Assembly (NCBI GenBank): GCA_017627115.1
Contig: JAGAHK010000187.1
Coordinates: 1-8,816, forward strand
Source of the DNA: Bacillota bacterium
GTDB taxonomy: Bacteria; Bacillota; Clostridia; Lachnospirales; CAG-274
Reading direction: 5' to 3'
Length of the DNA: 8,816 nt
Within the stretch, counting starts at the first letter, position 1. Each line of letters begins with the position of its first letter. The position numbers and the translations under genes are program-made. Below, one piece after another: positions 5,262 to 8,816 of this stretch. Below the pieces are notes generated by a model, which saw nothing but the letters and a program-made list of their open reading frames with translations, searched no databases and had not been told where the DNA came from.

Positions 5262-5606
5262 TTGCTGATACTTTTCGGCTTTCTTTCGGGCGTTATCGGC
5301 GGTATGGGCATAGGAGGAGGCACCGTACTCATACCTGCGCTCACACTGCTGCTTGGTTTTGAGCAAAAAACGGCGCAGCTGATAAATCTGCTGTGTTTTA
5401 TGCCGACAGCAGCTGCCGCACTTTATGACCACAAGAAAAACAACAGGCTTGAAACGGGTATGCTGAAATATATGATAGTTTTCGGCATTATAGGCTGTAT
5501 TGCGGGAGCAGTGATAGCGGTAAAAACAGATAATGAGATACTCAAACGCTTTTTCGGGGCGTTTCTTGTGATAATGGGCATAAGAGAAATAAGACAAACC
5601 GAATGA
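5262..5606 (+). CDS. half-length TauE/SafE-type membrane protein, second of a pair
   Basis: A 114-residue membrane protein with about four hydrophobic segments. GVIGGMGIGGGTVLIPAL (residues 10-27) matches the same glycine-rich signature as its upstream partner; TAQLINLLCFMPTAAAAL and a later GxxGxxAGAVIA segment mirror the internal layout of the partner. The loop YDHKKNNRLE is basic. It starts with TTG behind a good GAGGTGAT. The two proteins together have the length of one normal TauE/SafE permease (~231 residues), with an untranslated gap of 22 bases and different reading frames. Both ends look complete, each with its own ribosome binding site, so this is a genuine two-gene arrangement rather than an obvious recent frameshift. 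Confidence 0.85.
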   Translation: MLILFGFLSGVIGGMGIGGGTVLIPALTLLLGFEQKTAQLINLLCFMPTAAAALYDHKKNNRLETGMLKYMIVFGIIGCIAGAVIAVKTDNEILKRFFGAFLVIMGIREIRQTE

Positions 5607-5608
5607 AC

Positions 5609-5642
5609 AAAAAAAGAGCCGCCGCAGTTTCAGTGCGGCAGC
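5609..5642 (-). terminator. rho-independent terminator of the NlpC/P60 gene
   Basis: On the minus strand a 9-bp stem, GCTGCCGCA/TGCGGCGGC (with one G-T pair), with a 7-base loop, is followed by TC and seven T. It lies just past the stop codon at 5656 and ends the flotillin-hydrolase unit. On the plus strand no T-tract follows, so it is not a clear terminator for the TauE/SafE pair. Confidence 0.88.
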
Positions 5643-5655
5643 CCCAAAAACATAA

Positions 5656-7368
5656 TTATTCTCCGAAAATATCTTTCAAAATAGCCTCTGCATCCTTGCC
5701 TGCGTAATTATCGGGGTCGTTCAGTGCAGTCCATGTAAAACGGCCTGCCGTCTCGCCCGAAAACGATAAGTAGCTGTTGGCATCTTTGGCTGTAGGTGTG
5801 TATCTCTTCGACCATTCGGGGAAATACTTTGTCATATACTGCTTTACAAGCGTGTATGCCTGACTGCTTTCACTGCCGAGTGCGGTAAGCTGCACACCGC
5901 CGCCCTCTTTGCCGTTCACGCTTGCAGACGGTGTAGAGTGCATTATTACAGCGCTGCCGTCGGCACAACCGCCGAGGTATATCCACGCATGACCGTTCAT
6001 GCTCATTATATCGCCCGGTTTAAAGCTGTCAAGACGCACATCCTGTGTCCATGTACCGAGACCCTTGTCGGCAAAGGTCTTTGCCATCTGCGTAGATGCC
6101 ATAACACAGCCCTCGCCGCCGCTTTGTGTGTTAAGCGTGTTATAGACAGCCCAGCCGATATAGCCCGAACAGTCAGCACCCGCATAATAATATTGGTTTA
6201 CACCGTTATGCGGATAGTATGTCTCCGAGCCCGTTTCGGTGCGGTAGGTATAGTCCGCATCGTTTTTATCGAAAAACTCGACCCATTTCTGCGGCACGCC
6301 TATTGTAGTACTCTGTGCGGAAGCACCGTTATCCTGCCAATTCCAACCGCCGCCGAAAACATAGAGTGTGTGACCCACAGGCTCCATAGCGGTAGTAAGG
6401 AAGTTCTTTACAGTCCTTGTACCCGCCTGACCGCTCACAACAGGCTTAAACTCGTCAGAAGCGCCGATATATGCCGTTTCGGCCGAATATATCCTTATAC
6501 TCTCGCCCTTTTTCGGAGTGACCTTTTCAACCTTTACACTGCCTGCCGAAGATGTTACTTTATAAACAGACGGCAGTTTCATCGCACGGTTCATCCCCTG
6601 CAAAGTTATGGTATCACTGCCCACCTCATCAATAACGCCGACCGTGGCAGCCGCCTCGTCAATGCCCGTGATAACACCGTTTTCCACCTTAACATTGTAT
6701 ACATAGCCCTCTGCAAGCTTGTTTTGCAGACTGTAGCTGTCGTCACGCAGCACCTGATATTCTATAACACTGCCGTCACAGAAGAAACGATGCACAAAAT
6801 AATCCTTTGTGTTTGCAGACTGTGTACCGTAGCCCTTTACACCCATATATACCGTGTTAAGGAAAACGCCCTCCTTTTCGGGATCTGCGGCAGGAGTCTG
6901 CGTTTGTGTTTGTGTCTGTGTTTGTGTCTGTGTCTCGGGCTTGCTGTCCTCGGGTGTAAAGATTTTAACGGTTCTTGTGTCATTATCCCAGCTGACTTTT
7001 GCGCCCATATTTTCCGACACAAAACGCAGCGGCACAAATGTCCTTGATTTGCGTATTTCCGCAGGAACGTCCATTATCACCTGTTTACCGTCCACAATTG
7101 CAACATCGTTGTTCACTTCAAGCTCAATGCGGTCGTCTATCGTCACTATCTCGTTATCGGCATCCCAGTCCACCTTTGCGCCAAGACTCTCCGCAACGGC
7201 GCGTATAGGCATCATCGTTCTGCCGCTTTCTATATACGGCAGCACATTGTCATATTCCGAAAAATCGACCGCATCACCGTCTATGCGCACTGTGATAGGA
7301 TCATCGGCATAGACTGCCGTGCCCGACAGCATAAGCATAATTGAAAACGGTATTATAAATCTTTTCAT
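5656..7368 (-). CDS. secreted CuAO-N stalk / NlpC-P60-type cell wall hydrolase
   Basis: A 570-residue exported protein. Residues 1-21 are a signal peptide (MKRFIIPFSIMLML, cleavage likely after VYA). Residues ~25-138 are a copper amine oxidase N-terminal-type domain with two repeats (RTMMPIRAVAESLGAKVDWD and RTFVPLRFVSENMGAKVSWD); in Firmicutes this domain is a non-catalytic surface module. A Thr-Gln repeat linker (~146-158) follows, then ~170 residues of unassigned beta-rich sequence, then an NlpC/P60-like domain: GHTLYVFGGG, ADCSGYIGW (catalytic Cys400), GDIMSMNGHAWIYLG (His460) and a third candidate at His477. Such enzymes cut peptide bonds in peptidoglycan stem peptides. A longer frame from TTG 7401 lacks a ribosome binding site and would bury the signal peptide; ATG 7368 follows AAAAGAGG (7378-7385). 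It lies 39 bases after the flotillin gene with no terminator between. Confidence 0.9.
   Translation of the reverse strand: MKRFIIPFSIMLMLSGTAVYADDPITVRIDGDAVDFSEYDNVLPYIESGRTMMPIRAVAESLGAKVDWDADNEIVTIDDRIELEVNNDVAIVDGKQVIMDVPAEIRKSRTFVPLRFVSENMGAKVSWDNDTRTVKIFTPEDSKPETQTQTQTQTQTQTPAADPEKEGVFLNTVYMGVKGYGTQSANTKDYFVHRFFCDGSVIEYQVLRDDSYSLQNKLAEGYVYNVKVENGVITGIDEAAATVGVIDEVGSDTITLQGMNRAMKLPSVYKVTSSAGSVKVEKVTPKKGESIRIYSAETAYIGASDEFKPVVSGQAGTRTVKNFLTTAMEPVGHTLYVFGGGWNWQDNGASAQSTTIGVPQKWVEFFDKNDADYTYRTETGSETYYPHNGVNQYYYAGADCSGYIGWAVYNTLNTQSGGEGCVMASTQMAKTFADKGLGTWTQDVRLDSFKPGDIMSMNGHAWIYLGGCADGSAVIMHSTPSASVNGKEGGGVQLTALGSESSQAYTLVKQYMTKYFPEWSKRYTPTAKDANSYLSFSGETAGRFTWTALNDPDNYAGKDAEAILKDIFGE
6896..6937 (-). 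repeat. hexamer tandem repeat encoding a Thr-Gln linker
   Basis: About seven tandem hexamers (plus strand GTTTGT/GTCTGT variants) encode Thr-Gln pairs between the CuAO-N stalk and the rest of the hydrolase. As the unit is six bases, copy-number change lengthens or shortens the linker by two residues without breaking the frame. Confidence 0.85.
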
Positions 7369-7407
7369 AATTATATGCCTCTTTTCCCGTTTATATTTCA
7401 AAAACTA

Positions 7408-8816
7408 TTATTCTTCCGTAACAGCGGCTTCGCTTTCGGCATCGTCTTTTTTATTTTCAATGATATCTTTGAGCTTGCCTGCGGCATTGCCTCCCAAAAA
7501 GCCCGAAATAACGCTTGCAAGGTCAACGCCCGTGCTTTCTTTCACGCCGTCCGTCACCTTTGTGACCGTATTGATAATATCACCCGTAAGCTTTGAAGAA
7601 GCGCTTTCGCCGTACATTGTTATCTTTTCGACCTTGCTTAAAGGCTCTGCGGCATTTTTAACAACTTCGGGCAGGATGTTGAAATACATTTCCAAAATAG
7701 CGGCTTCGCCCATTTTTTTCATAGCTTCCGCCTTTTTGTCGATACCCTCTGCCTCCGCGACTGCTTTCTGCTTGATAACTGCCGCTTCCGCTTCACCCTT
7801 TATTCTGATAGCTTCAGCCTCTGCCTCGGCTTTTGCACGCATAGCCGTTGCTTCTGCGGCTGCCTTCGCCTTTAAAGCCTCTGCCTCTTTCTCCATTTCA
7901 TAACGCTTTGCTTCGGCTTCCTGCTGACGCTTGTAAAGTTCTGCATCCGCCTTTTTCTTAATCTCCGCATTGAGCGCCTGTTCCTTGACCTGCGCTTCTT
8001 TTGTCATAAGAGAAACTTCCATTTCTCTCTTTGCAATATCGGCATTTGAACGTGTGACCTCAATAGTCTTACGCTGTTCTTCCTGTTGGATGGTATATGC
8101 CGCATCTGCTTCGGCCTGCTTGACATCAGCCTCTTTTTTAAGCTCTGACTGCTTGATGGCAAGGTCATTCTGACGCTGTGCTATATCCGTCTGTGTGTCG
8201 ATACGTGTCTGTTCCGCTTCTCTCTGCGCATTTGCCTTTGCTATGGCGATATCACGCTCACTCTCCGCACGCGCGATCTCCGCCGTTTTCTTTATCTTCA
8301 CAACATTGTCGATACCGAGGTTTTCAATAACACCGTTGCGGTCAACAAAGTTCTGCACATTAAAGTTGACAACTTCAAGACCCATTTTACGAAGATCGGG
8401 GCCTGCCGACTCCGCAACTTTCTGGTTGAAAGCCTCACGGTTCTGCACCATATCAACAAGAGGCATACCGCCGACGATCTCACGCAGTGAGCCTTCAAGC
8501 ACTTCGCGCGCAACAGAGGCGATATACTCTGTAGGTGCATTAAGAAAGTTCTGCGCCGCAAGACTGAGCATTTCGGGATCGTTGCTTATTTTTACGTTTG
8601 CGACAGCATCGACCGAAATATTGATGTAATCGGCTGTAGGCACTTCCGACGAAGTTTGCACCTGAATGGAAACAAGCTTTAAGTTAAGCAGATCCCTGCG
8701 TTCAAAAAACGGCACTTTCCAGCCTGCACGGCCGATAAGCACACGCGGTGTTTTGCGCAGGCCCGAAATGATAAGCGCCTTATCGGGCGGTGACTGCACA
8801 TAGCCAAGTACAAGCA
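7408..8816 (-). CDS. flotillin family SPFH protein, FloT-like (5' partial)
   Basis: The frame continues off the right edge (LVLGY precedes the in-frame GTG at 8799), so the N-terminal membrane anchor is outside the window; 468 residues are visible. GYVQSPPDKALIISGLRKTPRVLIGRAGWKVPFFER and VPTADYINISVDAVANVKIS are flotillin hallmarks of the SPFH/band 7 domain (to ~residue 165). A long Ala/Glu/Lys-rich coiled coil follows (~170-365, with many AEAEA and KAEAEA runs), then the C-terminal flotillin region (ILPEVVKNAAEPLSKVEKITMYG) and an acidic tail. FloT-type flotillins scaffold membrane microdomains and influence cell-wall enzyme and signalling complexes. In Bacillus the gene usually follows an NfeD gene; that neighbour, if present, lies beyond the edge. 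The NlpC/P60 hydrolase gene is 39 bases downstream. Confidence 0.95.
   Translation of the reverse strand, partial: LVLGYVQSPPDKALIISGLRKTPRVLIGRAGWKVPFFERRDLLNLKLVSIQVQTSSEVPTADYINISVDAVANVKISNDPEMLSLAAQNFLNAPTEYIASVAREVLEGSLREIVGGMPLVDMVQNREAFNQKVAESAGPDLRKMGLEVVNFNVQNFVDRNGVIENLGIDNVVKIKKTAEIARAESERDIAIAKANAQREAEQTRIDTQTDIAQRQNDLAIKQSELKKEADVKQAEADAAYTIQQEEQRKTIEVTRSNADIAKREMEVSLMTKEAQVKEQALNAEIKKKADAELYKRQQEAEAKRYEMEKEAEALKAKAAAEATAMRAKAEAEAEAIRIKGEAEAAVIKQKAVAEAEGIDKKAEAMKKMGEAAILEMYFNILPEVVKNAAEPLSKVEKITMYGESASSKLTGDIINTVTKVTDGVKESTGVDLASVISGFLGGNAAGKLKDIIENKKDDAESEAAVTEE

Noticed and set aside
4886..5606. One TauE/SafE gene broken by a frameshift
   Set aside because: Each half has its own start and ribosome binding site, a stop at a natural end, and a 22-base gap, which fits two intact genes better than a recent mutation.
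5938..7047. Long plus-strand open frame (369 residues) opposite the hydrolase gene
   Set aside because: It lies wholly antisense to a gene with clear domains, has Cys/His/Arg-rich composition without recognisable motifs, and its frame arises from the codon bias of the true gene.
7366..7401. Longer start (TTG 7401) for the hydrolase
   Set aside because: It has no ribosome binding site and would place eleven charged residues before a textbook signal peptide; ATG 7368 has a suitable upstream site.
7319..7903. Plus-strand frame of 194 residues opposite flotillin
   Set aside because: Its Ala/Ser-rich repeats are the antisense image of the Ala/Glu/Lys coiled coil of flotillin.

Overview
The window looks like chromosome from a Gram-positive gut-type Clostridia (Oscillospiraceae/Ruminococcus-like). 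This is inferred from strong AGGAGG-type ribosome binding sites, sigma-A promoters of the TTGACA/TATAAT type, a copper-amine-oxidase-N stalk on a secreted wall hydrolase, a LysM membrane protein, a FloT-like flotillin, and a palindromic repeat of a kind I associate with such genomes. No rRNA, tRNA, CRISPR array, transposase or phage gene is visible.

Layout, left to right. (1) Positions 1-1500, plus strand: the 3' part of a membrane protein (degenerate JAB/MPN-like N-terminus, one membrane helix, coiled coil, external LysM), then a 204-residue histidine kinase core with no sensor region of its own. (2) Positions 1626-2690, minus strand: an unrecognised protein with two membrane helices and its own strong promoter. 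(3) Positions 2691-3480: about 790 bases without a gene, holding a 187-bp inverted-repeat element, a cluster of short GC-rich hairpins, and an AT-rich promoter region with repeated AAATACAT octamers. (4) Positions 3481-4398, plus strand: an overlapping three-gene operon (XRE regulator, DUF2752 membrane protein, 85-residue membrane protein) closed by a terminator. (5) Positions 4483-4779, minus strand: a small Gly/Cys-rich protein of unknown function with its own terminator. (6) Positions 4886-5606, plus strand: two half-length TauE/SafE-type membrane proteins in tandem. (7) Positions 5656-8816, minus strand: a flotillin running off the right edge, followed 39 bases later by a secreted CuAO-N/NlpC-P60 hydrolase, closed by a terminator.

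A cell-envelope theme recurs: a LysM protein beside a sensorless kinase, a flotillin beside a wall hydrolase, and several small membrane proteins. The least explained parts are the XRE-DUF2752-small membrane protein operon with its octamer-studded promoter, the LysM/kinase pair as a possible two-piece sensor, and the split TauE/SafE pair. These functional links are inferences from gene order. No complete known defence, secretion or biosynthetic system is present.
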